Shown here piece by piece: positions 1 to 7,797 of a DNA stretch of 38,554 bases. The first letter of the stretch is position 1; each line of letters opens with the position of its first letter. The translations under genes and the position numbers were made by a program. Origin of the DNA: Lachnospiraceae bacterium (lineage in GTDB: Bacteria > Bacillota > Clostridia > Lachnospirales > Lachnospiraceae); the NCBI GenBank assembly GCA_024696005.1, contig JAILHF010000067.1, positions 1 to 38,554 on the forward strand. Reading direction: 5' to 3'. The notes beneath the pieces were generated by a model. That model made no database searches, was not told the DNA's origin, and saw only the letters and a program-made list of their open reading frames with translations.

Positions 1-120
1 CTGGCATATCATAGTGTCATATCTTTCCTTTTCCTGTCATAACCTGTTGCACATATTGGCGTAAAATTGGCGTAAACGCTGTTTTGGGATGGCCGCCTGC
101 CCAGTATTCATGGGCATTTC

Positions 121-1764
121 TTAGCTCAAGCTCTTGAGTGTAGGGAAGAACAATACATCCCTGATCGCGGGGCTGTCGGTAAGCAGCATCACGAGACGGT
201 CGATGCCGTAGCCGATGCCGCCGGTAGGAGGCATGCCGATCTCCAATGCGTTCAGGAAATCCTCATCCGTGTGCTCAGCCTCGTCGTCGCCTGCTGCCGC
301 GTTGGCATCCTGGGCGGCGAAACGCTCGCGCTGGTCGATCGGGTCGTTCAGCTCGGAATAAGCGTTGCACATCTCCCAACCGTTGACAAAGAGCTCGAAG
401 CGCTCCACGTGTCCTTCATAGCCGGGCTTCTTCTTGGTCAGCGGCGAGATCTCGATCGGATGGTCCATCACGAAAGTGGGCTGCACCATGTGCTCTTCGC
501 AGAATTCTTCGAAGAAGAGATTCAGGATATCGCCCTTCTTGTGACGCTCTTCGTACTCGATGCCTTTTTCCTTCGCAAGCTTCTTTGCAGCTGCATCATC
601 CGGCACCTGCGCAGGATCATCAAAGTCGATGCCCGTATATTTCTTGACAGCAGCTGCCATCGAAATGCGCTCGAAAGGCTTGCCGAAATCCAGCTCGATA
701 TCACCATACTTAAAGGTGGTGGTGCCCAGCACGGTCTGTGCGACATGACGGAACATCTCCTCCGTCAGATCCATCATCCCGTTGTAATCGGTATATGCCT
801 GATAAAGCTCCATCAGGGTGAACTCCGGATTGTGCCTGGTGTCCACACCCTCGTTGCGGAAAACGCGGCCGATCTCGAATACACGCTCCAGACCGCCCAC
901 GATCAGTCTCTTCAGATACAGTTCCAGCGAGATGCGAAGCTTCAGATCCTCATCCAGCGCATTGAAATGCGTCATGAAAGGTCTTGCCGCAGCGCCGCCG
1001 GCATTGGCGACCAGCATGGGCGTCTCCACCTCCATAAAGCCCTTCGAATCCAGGAAAGTACGGATCGTGCTGATGATGCGGGAACGCTTTACAAAGGTGT
1101 CCTTCACATCCGGGTTCATGATCAGATCCGTATAACGCTGACGATAGCGCAGATCGGTATTCGTCATGCCGTGGAATTTTTCCGGAAGAGGCTGCAGGCT
1201 CTTGGACAGGAGCGTCATCTCCGTGGCGTGGATCGAGATCTCGCCGGTCATGGTGCGGAACATGAAGCCCTTCACACCGAAGATGTCGCCGATATCCGAC
1301 TTTTTGAATTCTCCGTACGCCTCTTCACCCAGCGCATCTTTGGAAGCATAGACCTGGACATCGCCCTTCAGATCCCTGAGGGTCGCGAATCCGGCCTTGC
1401 CCATCACACGCTTCAAAAGCATGCGTCCCGCAACCGAAACCGAAAGGGGATGCTTGTCCAGATATTCCCTTTTGGCATTGTAGGCTTCCTTTTTCGCCTG
1501 ACGGTACGCGGCCACGGTCTCATCGTCCGCGCCCTCTGCGGGCTCGGCGAGCTCGGGCTCGCTGTAATCCTTCAGAAGCTCTGCCTCATGTGCCTCGTAT
1601 GCGGCCTTTGCGTCTTCACTGTGATCCGTCTGGTCAAACTTCGTGATCACGAAAGGATCGTTCCCGGCTTCCTGAAGGGCTGCCAGTTTCTCGCGGCGGA
1701 CCTTCTTCAGCTGGTTGATATCCTGTTCCTGCGGCTTGTTCTGCGTCTGCTTTTCGTCTGCCAT
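121..1764 (-). CDS. lysS: Lysyl-tRNA synthetase, class II
   Basis: Charges tRNA-Lys with lysine in the cytoplasm. The 547-residue product has the class II LysRS layout. An N-terminal OB-fold anticodon domain follows a charged leader. The aminoacylation core has motif 2 (FRNEGVDTRHNPEFT) and motif 3 (GIGYGIDRLVMLLTD), and ends FFPTLKS as family members do. It is longer than the usual roughly 500 residues because of an acidic/Ala-rich insertion near residues 65-100 between strands of the OB domain. It follows greA by one base, so the two are translated from one transcript. No T-box leader is visible. Identification is very secure; the role of the insertion is unknown. Confidence 0.98.
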   Translation of the reverse strand: MADEKQTQNKPQEQDINQLKKVRREKLAALQEAGNDPFVITKFDQTDHSEDAKAAYEAHEAELLKDYSEPELAEPAEGADDETVAAYRQAKKEAYNAKREYLDKHPLSVSVAGRMLLKRVMGKAGFATLRDLKGDVQVYASKDALGEEAYGEFKKSDIGDIFGVKGFMFRTMTGEISIHATEMTLLSKSLQPLPEKFHGMTNTDLRYRQRYTDLIMNPDVKDTFVKRSRIISTIRTFLDSKGFMEVETPMLVANAGGAAARPFMTHFNALDEDLKLRISLELYLKRLIVGGLERVFEIGRVFRNEGVDTRHNPEFTLMELYQAYTDYNGMMDLTEEMFRHVAQTVLGTTTFKYGDIELDFGKPFERISMAAAVKKYTGIDFDDPAQVPDDAAAKKLAKEKGIEYEERHKKGDILNLFFEEFCEEHMVQPTFVMDHPIEISPLTKKKPGYEGHVERFELFVNGWEMCNAYSELNDPIDQRERFAAQDANAAAGDDEAEHTDEDFLNALEIGMPPTGGIGYGIDRLVMLLTDSPAIRDVLFFPTLKSLS

Positions 1765-1765
1765 T

Positions 1766-2254
1766 TTAGTTCTCCTGCCAGATGTCCAGTACCTTGTATT
1801 GGATCGGTCCTGCCGGCGCCTCTACTTCCACAATGGCACCCTTCTTTGCACCCATCAGAGCCTTGCCCAGAGGCGATTCGTTGGAAATGCTCTTTTCCAG
1901 AACATTTGCCTCGCTGGCACCCTTGATGGTATAGGTCATTTCTTCATTCAGCTCCAGATCCTGGATACGAACCGTGTGGCCGAATCCGACGGAGGTGATC
2001 TTTCCGCCCTTCTGGTCCACATCTACAACTTCAACGTTCTTCAGGATGTTTTCCAGCTCTTCGATGCGGGCTTCCACGTCGCGCTGTTCGTCACGGGCAG
2101 CATCATATTCCGCGTTCTCGGAAAGGTCGCCCTGCTCTCTGGCTTCCTTGATCTTCTGCGAGATCTCCAGTCTCCGGACCGATTTCAGTTCATGCAGCTC
2201 ATCTTCGTATTTTTTTAAGCCTTCTCTTGTGAGATAATTCTTCTTCTCCGCCAT
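1766..2254 (-). CDS. greA: Transcription elongation factor GreA
   Basis: Rescues backtracked RNA polymerase by stimulating cleavage of the nascent RNA 3' end. At 162 residues it has standard GreA length. The N-terminal coiled-coil hairpin carries the acidic tip motif GDLSENAEYDAA (around residues 42-53), whose acidic residues coordinate the polymerase Mg2+. The C-terminal FKBP-like domain ends near SPLGKALMGAKKG. It is the first gene of a greA-lysS unit driven by a promoter that overlaps the dusB stop codon, so greA and lysS can be expressed apart from the upstream operon. Confidence 0.98.
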   Translation of the reverse strand: MAEKKNYLTREGLKKYEDELHELKSVRRLEISQKIKEAREQGDLSENAEYDAARDEQRDVEARIEELENILKNVEVVDVDQKGGKITSVGFGHTVRIQDLELNEEMTYTIKGASEANVLEKSISNESPLGKALMGAKKGAIVEVEAPAGPIQYKVLDIWQEN

Positions 2255-2308
2255 TTTTTATGACCGCCTTTCCTTGAAAATCGGGCACAACCGCCCATAA
2301 TCTGTGAT

Positions 2309-2338
2309 ATTATACATTAACGCTCTTTCCGATGTCAA
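2309..2338 (-). promoter_or_regulatory. Sigma-A promoter for greA-lysS
   Basis: On the minus strand TTGACA (2333-2338) and TATAAT (2309-2314) are separated by 18 bp, a near-consensus vegetative promoter. The -35 hexamer covers the TGA stop of dusB (2335-2337), so this promoter is embedded in the end of the previous gene. Confidence 0.85.
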
Positions 2339-3303
2339 GCATTAACACCCTCCGAGATCTGCTCCAGCAGCTTCTCCAGATCCTCCATGCTCTCCAGCTC
2401 GCAGGCCTGTTTCCGAAGCAGCGCCGCCCGCGGAAAGCCCGTGATGTACCAGGCCGTGTGCTTGCGCATCTCGCGGATGCCGATGTACTCGCCTTTTACC
2501 GCCAGCTGCAGGGCCGCGTGTTCCCGGATCATGGCGCACACCTCCTGCGCGTCCGGCCGGGGAGGAAAGCTGCCGTTCTCCAGATAGGAGAGGATGTCCC
2601 GGAAGATCCAGGGGTTCCCCTGTGAGCCGCGGCCGATCATCAGGGCCTCACAGCCCGTCTGCTCCATGCAGGCCACTGCTGCCGCGGGACTGTCGATATC
2701 GCCGTTTGCGATCACGGGAATGCTCACGGCTTCCCTCACCCGGCGGATGATGTCCCAGTCGGCCTTGCCGCTGTAGTACTGCTCTCTGGTCCGTCCGTGC
2801 ACCGCCACTGCTGCCGCCCCGGCATCCTCCAGGCGCTTTGCCAGCTCCACGGCATTGACATGCGCCTCGTCAAAGCCCTTGCGGATCTTGACCGTGACAG
2901 GCTTTTTGATGGCCGAAGACACGGCCTTCACGATCCGGGCCGCCAGTTCGGGGTCCTTCATCAGCGCCGAGCCCTCACCGTTGTTGACCACTTTCGGCAC
3001 CGGGCAGCCCATGTTGATGTCCAGGATGTCGAAAGGCCTGTCCTCGATGCTCTTTGCCACCTCGGCCATCAGCTCCGGCTCCGAGCCGAAAAGCTGCAGC
3101 GAGACCGGCCGCTCCCGCTCATCGATCGCCATCAGGGCTTCGGTGTTTTTGTTGCGGTAGTGGATCGCCTTGGCGCTGACCATTTCCATACATAAAAGAC
3201 CTGCCCCCATCCTTTTGCAGAGGATACGGAAGGGCAGATCCGTCACGCCCGCCATGGGCGCCAGTATCACCGGCTTTTCTATCGTTACGTTACCGATCTT
3301 CAT
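2335..3303 (-). CDS. dusB: tRNA-dihydrouridine synthase (DusB-type)
   Basis: FMN enzyme reducing specific uridines of tRNA to dihydrouridine. The 322-residue protein starts with the TIM-barrel motif [12 protein letters not shown]. It contains NMGCPVPKV, where the Cys is the general acid, and [11 protein letters not shown] and NGDI for FMN/phosphate binding. The C-terminal helical domain (about residues 240-322) recognises tRNA. The start overlaps the coaX stop by four bases, implying translational coupling. Which uridine is modified cannot be read from sequence; bacterial single-copy Firmicute homologues are usually labelled DusB. Confidence 0.95.
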   Translation of the reverse strand: MKIGNVTIEKPVILAPMAGVTDLPFRILCKRMGAGLLCMEMVSAKAIHYRNKNTEALMAIDERERPVSLQLFGSEPELMAEVAKSIEDRPFDILDINMGCPVPKVVNNGEGSALMKDPELAARIVKAVSSAIKKPVTVKIRKGFDEAHVNAVELAKRLEDAGAAAVAVHGRTREQYYSGKADWDIIRRVREAVSIPVIANGDIDSPAAAVACMEQTGCEALMIGRGSQGNPWIFRDILSYLENGSFPPRPDAQEVCAMIREHAALQLAVKGEYIGIREMRKHTAWYITGFPRAALLRKQACELESMEDLEKLLEQISEGVNA

Positions 3304-4076
3304 GCGTGAGCCGTGTTCTTTTCATATATCATGCGCAGACCGTCCAGCGTAAGGGTACGGTCATACACCTCGATCACATCCGTTTCATCGGCGATGATGG
3401 AGCCGAGACCGCCGGTCGCGACCACGTGCATCTTCTCCAGACCGGCTTCCTCCTTCACCTTGCGCACGATGTACTCGGTCTGGCCGATCTGGCCGTACAC
3501 CAGGCCGGCCTGCATGCTGGTCACGGTATTCTGTGCCAGTATCGACGCGGGTTTGCGGATCTCCACCTCGGGCAGCTTCGCCGTATCCTCCCAGAGAGCC
3601 TTGGCACTGATCTTGATGCCGGGGGCCGTGATGCCTGCGACAAACTCACCCTTTTCGTTGACCAGGTCATAGGTGGTCGCGGTGCCGAAATCCATCACCA
3701 GCACGGGGCCGCCGTATTTTTCGAAAGCACCCACCGCGTCCACGATGCGGTCGGGGCCGATCTCCTTGGGATTTTCCGTCACGATGTGGATGCCGGTCTT
3801 AAGGCCGGGCCCCACGATCATGGGCTTTCTCTCCAGGAAGCGCTCGATGGCGCCGGTCAGCGAATGCATCACGTTCGGCACCACGGAAGAGATGATCACG
3901 CCGTCCAGATCGGCTCTTCCCACCTGGTAATGATCGATCAGGTCCAGCATCATCATGCCGTACTCATCGGAAGTACGGGGCGTGCCCGTCATCAGACGGA
4001 AGGTGCCGGTCAGCTCTTTTCCCCTGTACAGGCCAAACGTGATATTCGTGTTTCCTACATCTACAACCAGGATCAT
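3300..4076 (-). CDS. coaX: Type III pantothenate kinase
   Basis: Phosphorylates pantothenate in the first step of coenzyme A synthesis. The 258-residue length and the opening motif [17 protein letters not shown] (phosphate-binding DxGNT) are characteristic of CoaX, an ASKHA-fold kinase not feedback-inhibited by Co[10 protein letters not shown] and the PGIKIS segment mark the second and third conserved regions. It lies between a small uncharacterised gene and dusB in the argF-birA-coaX-dusB cluster. Physical linkage with birA is common in Firmicutes and joins two cofactor functions, CoA and biotin. Confidence 0.97.
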   Translation of the reverse strand: MILVVDVGNTNITFGLYRGKELTGTFRLMTGTPRTSDEYGMMMLDLIDHYQVGRADLDGVIISSVVPNVMHSLTGAIERFLERKPMIVGPGLKTGIHIVTENPKEIGPDRIVDAVGAFEKYGGPVLVMDFGTATTYDLVNEKGEFVAGITAPGIKISAKALWEDTAKLPEVEIRKPASILAQNTVTSMQAGLVYGQIGQTEYIVRKVKEEAGLEKMHVVATGGLGSIIADETDVIEVYDRTLTLDGLRMIYEKNTAHA

Positions 4077-4132
4077 CCTTAAATCCTCCAGTCCTTGTAT
4101 TTTCCTGCCCTGCGCCGGATGCAGCCCGGCAA

Positions 4133-4489
4133 TTACGCGTCTTCCCCTGTCTTCTCGTCCAGCCCCTCGTGCAGCACAAAGGTCCGGTAATACAGGCTCA
4201 GGGATTCCAGCAGTTCCCTGCGCTTCTGACGGATCTGCCCCACCAGAAGAGCCGCGCTCACCTCGTCATAATAAAAGTCGTTCTCCGCGGCCATGGTGTC
4301 CAGGGACACGCCGCCGTCCTCCTCAAACACAACGGTAAAGATCCCGCCCACTTCCTCGGTAAAAAGCACGCACATCACATGCAGCTCCTCCTGTATGGCC
4401 GTGGGAAGATTGCCGTATTCTTCTTTATTAAAGTAATATTTCTGCTCGTAGGCATTGGCGCCGCAGAGGACGCTCCTCTTCTCAGACAT
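4133..4489 (-). CDS. Small conserved hypothetical protein between birA and coaX
   Basis: A 118-residue soluble, acidic protein with no signal peptide or membrane segment. It opens with a Cys-containing segment ([16 protein letters not shown]), has a predicted beta-rich middle and a charged C-terminal helix ([19 protein letters not shown]). The start overlaps the birA stop by eight bases, so it is co-translated with birA. It resembles small proteins found at this position in Lachnospiraceae (possibly the family annotated DUF6145, recalled without a search). No function can be assigned; the operon only suggests a housekeeping role. Confidence 0.8.
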   Translation of the reverse strand: MSEKRSVLCGANAYEQKYYFNKEEYGNLPTAIQEELHVMCVLFTEEVGGIFTVVFEEDGGVSLDTMAAENDFYYDEVSAALLVGQIRQKRRELLESLSLYYRTFVLHEGLDEKTGEDA

Positions 4490-5477
4490 AGCCGTAGATC
4501 CCCCTCACGGAAACCTCTCCGGAAGCCACCATCGACGTGCCCCCGTCCGGCAGGCGCACGATCAGCTCGCCCTTGTCGTTGATGCCCTCGGCCACGCCGG
4601 TGTATTCCCCTTTGGGATCGAGCACGCGCACTTCCCGTCCGCGGTTGATCAGATAGCCGTCGTAGATGTGCACAAAATCCGAAACATCCAGACGCTCCGC
4701 AAAGATCCCGTAATAATACTCGAAATAATCCATGATCCCCACGATGATCTGCGCGCGGTCGATCATCTCACCGTGCATCAGCCGAAGGGAGGTCGCGATC
4801 TTTTCCACCTCGGGCGAAAAGCTCATCTGGTTCACGTTGATCCCCACGCCGATCACCACATGGTGGATGAAATCCGGCTCGGCGTCCATCTCGGTAAGGA
4901 TCCCGCACACCTTGCGCTCTTCCACGAGCACATCGTTCGGCCACTTGATGTTCACCTTCATGTCGGGATACAGGCCGTTGATCACTTCCGCCACGCTCAC
5001 GGCCATCAGCAGGGTGAGCATGGAGGCCTTGTCGGGCGAGAATGTGGGGCGAAGCAGAAGGCTCATCGAGATCGACTGCCCGGCAGGGGATTCCCAGCCG
5101 CGGCCGCGCCGTCCCTTTCCGCCGGTCTGCGCATCCGCAACCACCAGCGAACCGTGATCCATGCCCTCTTCGGCCAGATACTTCGCGTCTTCGTTCGTGG
5201 ACTCGGTCTCCTTGCGGAAATAGACCTTTTTGCCGGCCCACTGTGTCTGCATCCGGCTCATGATCTCGCTCCCGGAGAGGATGTCCGGATAGGAAAGAAG
5301 GCGATAGCCCTTGTTGGTCACCGCCTCGATATCGTACCCTTCGGCCTGCAGCTGCTTGATCACCTTCCAGACCGCCGTACGGGATATGCCAAGTTTCTCA
5401 CAGAGCTCCTGCCCCGACACGTGATCGGAGCTGCTGCGGATCTCTTTCAGGATCTCGGCCTTGGTACTGATCGCCAT
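4482..5477 (-). CDS. birA: Biotin-protein ligase / biotin operon repressor BirA
   Basis: Makes biotinyl-5'-AMP and attaches biotin to the acceptor lysine of carboxylase carrier domains; with its DNA-binding domain it can also repress biotin genes. The 331-residue protein has an N-terminal winged helix (about residues 1-60, with GISRTAVWKVIKQLQAEGY as recognition region). The catalytic core follows, with the adenylate-binding loop GGKGRRGRGWESP and KWPNDV. A small C-terminal SH3-like domain ends the protein. This is the bifunctional class II form. It starts one base after the argF stop. No biotin operator was recognised in the window. Confidence 0.96.
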   Translation of the reverse strand: MAISTKAEILKEIRSSSDHVSGQELCEKLGISRTAVWKVIKQLQAEGYDIEAVTNKGYRLLSYPDILSGSEIMSRMQTQWAGKKVYFRKETESTNEDAKYLAEEGMDHGSLVVADAQTGGKGRRGRGWESPAGQSISMSLLLRPTFSPDKASMLTLLMAVSVAEVINGLYPDMKVNIKWPNDVLVEERKVCGILTEMDAEPDFIHHVVIGVGINVNQMSFSPEVEKIATSLRLMHGEMIDRAQIIVGIMDYFEYYYGIFAERLDVSDFVHIYDGYLINRGREVRVLDPKGEYTGVAEGINDKGELIVRLPDGGTSMVASGEVSVRGIYGYV

Positions 5478-5478
5478 C

Positions 5479-6468
5479 TTATGCCCCCAATGTGGCCGCC
5501 ATCACGGCTTTGATCGTGTGCATGCGGTTTTCCGCTTCCTGGAAGACCTTCGACTGCGGCCCTTCGAAAACCTCGTCCGTCACTTCCATCTCGCTGATGC
5601 CGAACTGCTCTCCCTTTTCCTTTCCGATCTCGGTCTTCAGGTCGTGGAAAGCAGGCAGGCAGTGCAGGAAGATCGCCGTGGGCTTTGCCTTGTCCATCAA
5701 TTCCTTCGTTACCTTATAAGGGCTGAGCTCGCGGATGCGCTGTTCCCAGATCTCATCCGGCTCGCCCATCGAAACCCATACGTCCGTATACAGGATGTCC
5801 GCATCCTTTGCGGCTTCTGCGGCATCTTCCGTGAGCAGGACGGTACCGCCGCTCTCCTTGCCGTATTCCCTGCAGGTCTCTACCAGCGCGGGATCCGGGA
5901 AGTAGCTCTTGGGCGCAGCCGCCGCAAAATGCATGCCCATCTTGGTGCAGAGGATCATCAGGGAATTGCCCGTGTTGTAGCGCGCATCGCCGAAATAAGC
6001 GAGCTTGAGCCCCTTGTGATCGCCGAACACCTCACGGATCGTGAGCAGGTCGGCCAGCATCTGCGTGGGATGGTATTCATTGGTCAGTCCGTTCCAGACC
6101 GGCACATCGGAATACTTCGCCAGCTCTTCCACTCTCTCCTGGCCGAAACCGCGGTATTCAATCCCGTCAAACATCGAGCTCAGTACGCGTGCGGTATCCG
6201 CGGTGCTCTCCTTTTTGCCGATCTGCGAGCTCTTGGGATCCAGATAGGTAGTCCCCATGCCCAGGTCGTGCGCCGCGATCTCGAAGGAACAGCGGGTACG
6301 GGTGCTGGTCTTTTCAAAGATCAGGGCCACATTTCGGCCGCGCAGCGTGTCCACCAGAACATGCTGCTGCTTCTTCTTTTTATAATCCGCCGCAAGATCC
6401 ACAAGATAGAGGATCTCCTCCGGAGTAAAGTCTCTTAACGTCAAAAAATCCCTTCCGATCAGATTCAT
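5479..6468 (-). CDS. argF: Ornithine carbamoyltransferase
   Basis: Converts ornithine and carbamoyl phosphate to citrulline, in arginine synthesis or, in the reverse direction, in the arginine deiminase pathway. The 329-residue protein shows the carbamoyl-phosphate loop STRTRCSFE (near residue 56), HPTQ, and the ornithine-site HCLPAFHD. It is the first gene of the cluster running to dusB and has its own sigma-A-like promoter. No other arginine gene is nearby, so anabolic versus catabolic role is open. An in-frame ATG at 6468 with GGGAGGG upstream fixes the start. Confidence 0.96.
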   Translation of the reverse strand: MNLIGRDFLTLRDFTPEEILYLVDLAADYKKKKQQHVLVDTLRGRNVALIFEKTSTRTRCSFEIAAHDLGMGTTYLDPKSSQIGKKESTADTARVLSSMFDGIEYRGFGQERVEELAKYSDVPVWNGLTNEYHPTQMLADLLTIREVFGDHKGLKLAYFGDARYNTGNSLMILCTKMGMHFAAAAPKSYFPDPALVETCREYGKESGGTVLLTEDAAEAAKDADILYTDVWVSMGEPDEIWEQRIRELSPYKVTKELMDKAKPTAIFLHCLPAFHDLKTEIGKEKGEQFGISEMEVTDEVFEGPQSKVFQEAENRMHTIKAVMAATLGA

Positions 6469-6504
6469 TTCAGAACCCTCCCTTCAAAAATGAAATACAG
6501 CACA

Positions 6505-6533
6505 ATGATACTATAAATGGGAAAAAAAGACAA
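6505..6533 (-). promoter_or_regulatory. Putative promoter for the argF operon
   Basis: On the minus strand TTGTCT (6528-6533) and TATCAT (6505-6510) are separated by 17 bp, about 40 bases before the argF start. The spacing is ideal but each hexamer has two mismatches to consensus. No clear ArgR box was found beside it. Confidence 0.5.
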
Positions 6534-6535
6534 GC

Positions 6536-7612
6536 TTACCAGAATACGTGGCCGCCGATCACGATGCCCTCATGATAACCTGCCGCACGGAAATGCGTGG
6601 CATCTCCGACGTTGGAAAAACCGTCCAGCGCCTGCTGAGCCGCCTGCAGACATATGGGATTCACGCCGGCGGCGATCCGTCGGTCCACACCGCCGCTGCC
6701 GGCAGGGGTAAACTGTCCCGAGGCGTAGATCACGCCGTAAAGGGTATTGGGATATGCGGGACTGCGCAGACGGTTCATCACCACCGCTCCGACTGCCACC
6801 TGTCCTTCAAAAGGCTGATTGCCCGATTCACACTGGATCAGCGCACCCAGAAGCACCACGTCCGAAGCGTCACCCGCGTATTTGCCGTACCACTTCATGC
6901 GCTCGGCCTCGCGCTTTGCCCGTCGTTCCTCTTCCTCGCGCACCTTGATCTCTTCCAGGGTCTCACCGTAATCCATGTGGAAAGAAAGCTTCAGGAATTC
7001 CTCGCTCAGATAGCCCTGGTCGCCTTCAAAATCGATCTTTGCCCAGCCGTCTTCCTGCTCGAGCACTTCGTATACATCGCCCGAACCGACCACGCCGTAG
7101 GTTCCGCATTCCGTGTTCGGTTCCTGGCGCACGCGCAGGAAATCCGTCGTGACTTCCGCCTGCACACGGGCCACCTCCTCCAGGAGGTTCTCCGCATCGT
7201 CAGCGAAAAGCAGGTAATCGTTGCGCACCCAGCCTTCCAGGTTGCCGGATTGCAGCTTGGTCCAGGTATCCGTGTATTCCACGATCGTGCCGCCGCAGTC
7301 CTTGTAGAGCAGGCCCACGAGCGTTGCGTTCTCGTCCGGCTCCTCGCGCACGTTCACCGAAGTGTTCACATGAGCCATCACAACGGCACCCGGATTCTTC
7401 CAGGCGTTGGCCGTTTCAATGATGAGCTCCACTTCCTCTTCCGTGGGTGTCGTGCCGATCTCGAGCACTTCGGCCGCGCCGGCCGTGGCCTCTTCAAGGA
7501 TCGAGTTGCTCTCGGTGTCCGTGGCGCTCACTTCTGCATTGTCAAGAAGGCAGCAAAAACCAAAGGCCATCAAAATGCCCGGTATCATTCCGATCATTTT
7601 TCTGATCTTCAT
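6536..7612 (-). CDS. Exported SH3-domain / SleB-like cell-wall hydrolase
   Basis: Probable secreted peptidoglycan hydrolase. Starting at ATG 7612 (GGGGAG eight bases upstream) gives 358 residues. These are a signal peptide (basic MKIRK then a hydrophobic stretch ending near AEVSA), two bacterial SH3 domains (about residues 70-125 and 135-195), a charged linker rich in Glu/Arg, and a C-terminal Hydrolase_2/SleB-type domain. The last domain holds the putative catalytic Glu in CESGNQPFEGQVAVGAVVMNR-like context and ends ATHFRAAGYHEGIVIGGHVFW-like. SleB relatives are lytic transglycosylases acting in spore germination or vegetative wall turnover; SH3 domains would bind the wall. It has its own promoter and a striking repeat array in the leader. 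Confidence 0.9.
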   Translation of the reverse strand: MKIRKMIGMIPGILMAFGFCCLLDNAEVSATDTESNSILEEATAGAAEVLEIGTTPTEEEVELIIETANAWKNPGAVVMAHVNTSVNVREEPDENATLVGLLYKDCGGTIVEYTDTWTKLQSGNLEGWVRNDYLLFADDAENLLEEVARVQAEVTTDFLRVRQEPNTECGTYGVVGSGDVYEVLEQEDGWAKIDFEGDQGYLSEEFLKLSFHMDYGETLEEIKVREEEERRAKREAERMKWYGKYAGDASDVVLLGALIQCESGNQPFEGQVAVGAVVMNRLRSPAYPNTLYGVIYASGQFTPAGSGGVDRRIAAGVNPICLQAAQQALDGFSNVGDATHFRAAGYHEGIVIGGHVFW

Positions 7613-7664
7613 GGCTGCTTCTCCCCGCAATACTTGGTTAACTGTAAATAAATTATGTCAATTT

Positions 7665-7703
7665 ATTACAAAACTTTTACGTATTTGTTACGAAATTGTT
7701 ACA
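7665..7703 (-). promoter_or_regulatory. Four-copy WalR/PhoP-like box array
   Basis: On the minus strand the hexamers TGTAAC (7698-7703), CGTAAC (7687-7692), CGTAAA (7676-7681) and TGTAAT (7665-7670) occur at an exact 11-bp period. This gives four YGTAAH units with N5 spacers. It matches the form TGTWAH-N5-TGTWAH known for WalR and the related PhoP direct repeats. The array lies just after the predicted transcription start of the cell-wall hydrolase gene, a position suggesting repression. Confidence 0.6.
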
Positions 7704-7716
7704 TCAATTTTCGGAA

Positions 7717-7745
7717 ATCATAGCACTTTTGCGAAGATTTGTCAA
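7717..7745 (-). promoter_or_regulatory. Sigma-A promoter for the SleB-like hydrolase gene
   Basis: Minus-strand TTGACA (7740-7745) and TATGAT (7717-7722) are separated by 17 bp, with TGC immediately before the -10 giving an extended -10. It lies about 110 bases before the start codon, leaving a long leader that holds the repeat array. Confidence 0.8.
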
Positions 7746-7757
7746 ATTTTATGCGGG

Positions 7758-7782
7758 AAAAAAGCAACTCCAGACAGGAAGC
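7758..7782 (-). terminator. Rho-independent terminator of the pfkA-proC operon
   Basis: Read on the minus strand, GCTTCC, loop TGTCT, then GGAGTTGC (two-base bulge) form a short stem directly followed by six T residues. It lies 16 bases after the stop of the membrane-protein gene and just before the next promoter. Confidence 0.55.
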
Positions 7783-7797
7783 AATGAATGCCCAGTC

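Noticed and set aside
98-116. Hairpin TGCCCA/TGGGCA as lysS terminator
   Set aside because: Six-bp stem without a following T tract on the minus strand.
271-1926. Plus-strand 551-residue open frame opposite lysS
   Set aside because: It is antisense to lysS and lacks any recognisable motif; long shadow frames are expected opposite GC-rich genes.
2255-2308. T-box or riboswitch in front of greA-lysS
   Set aside because: The leader is only about 50 bases and has no T-box sequence or large fold.
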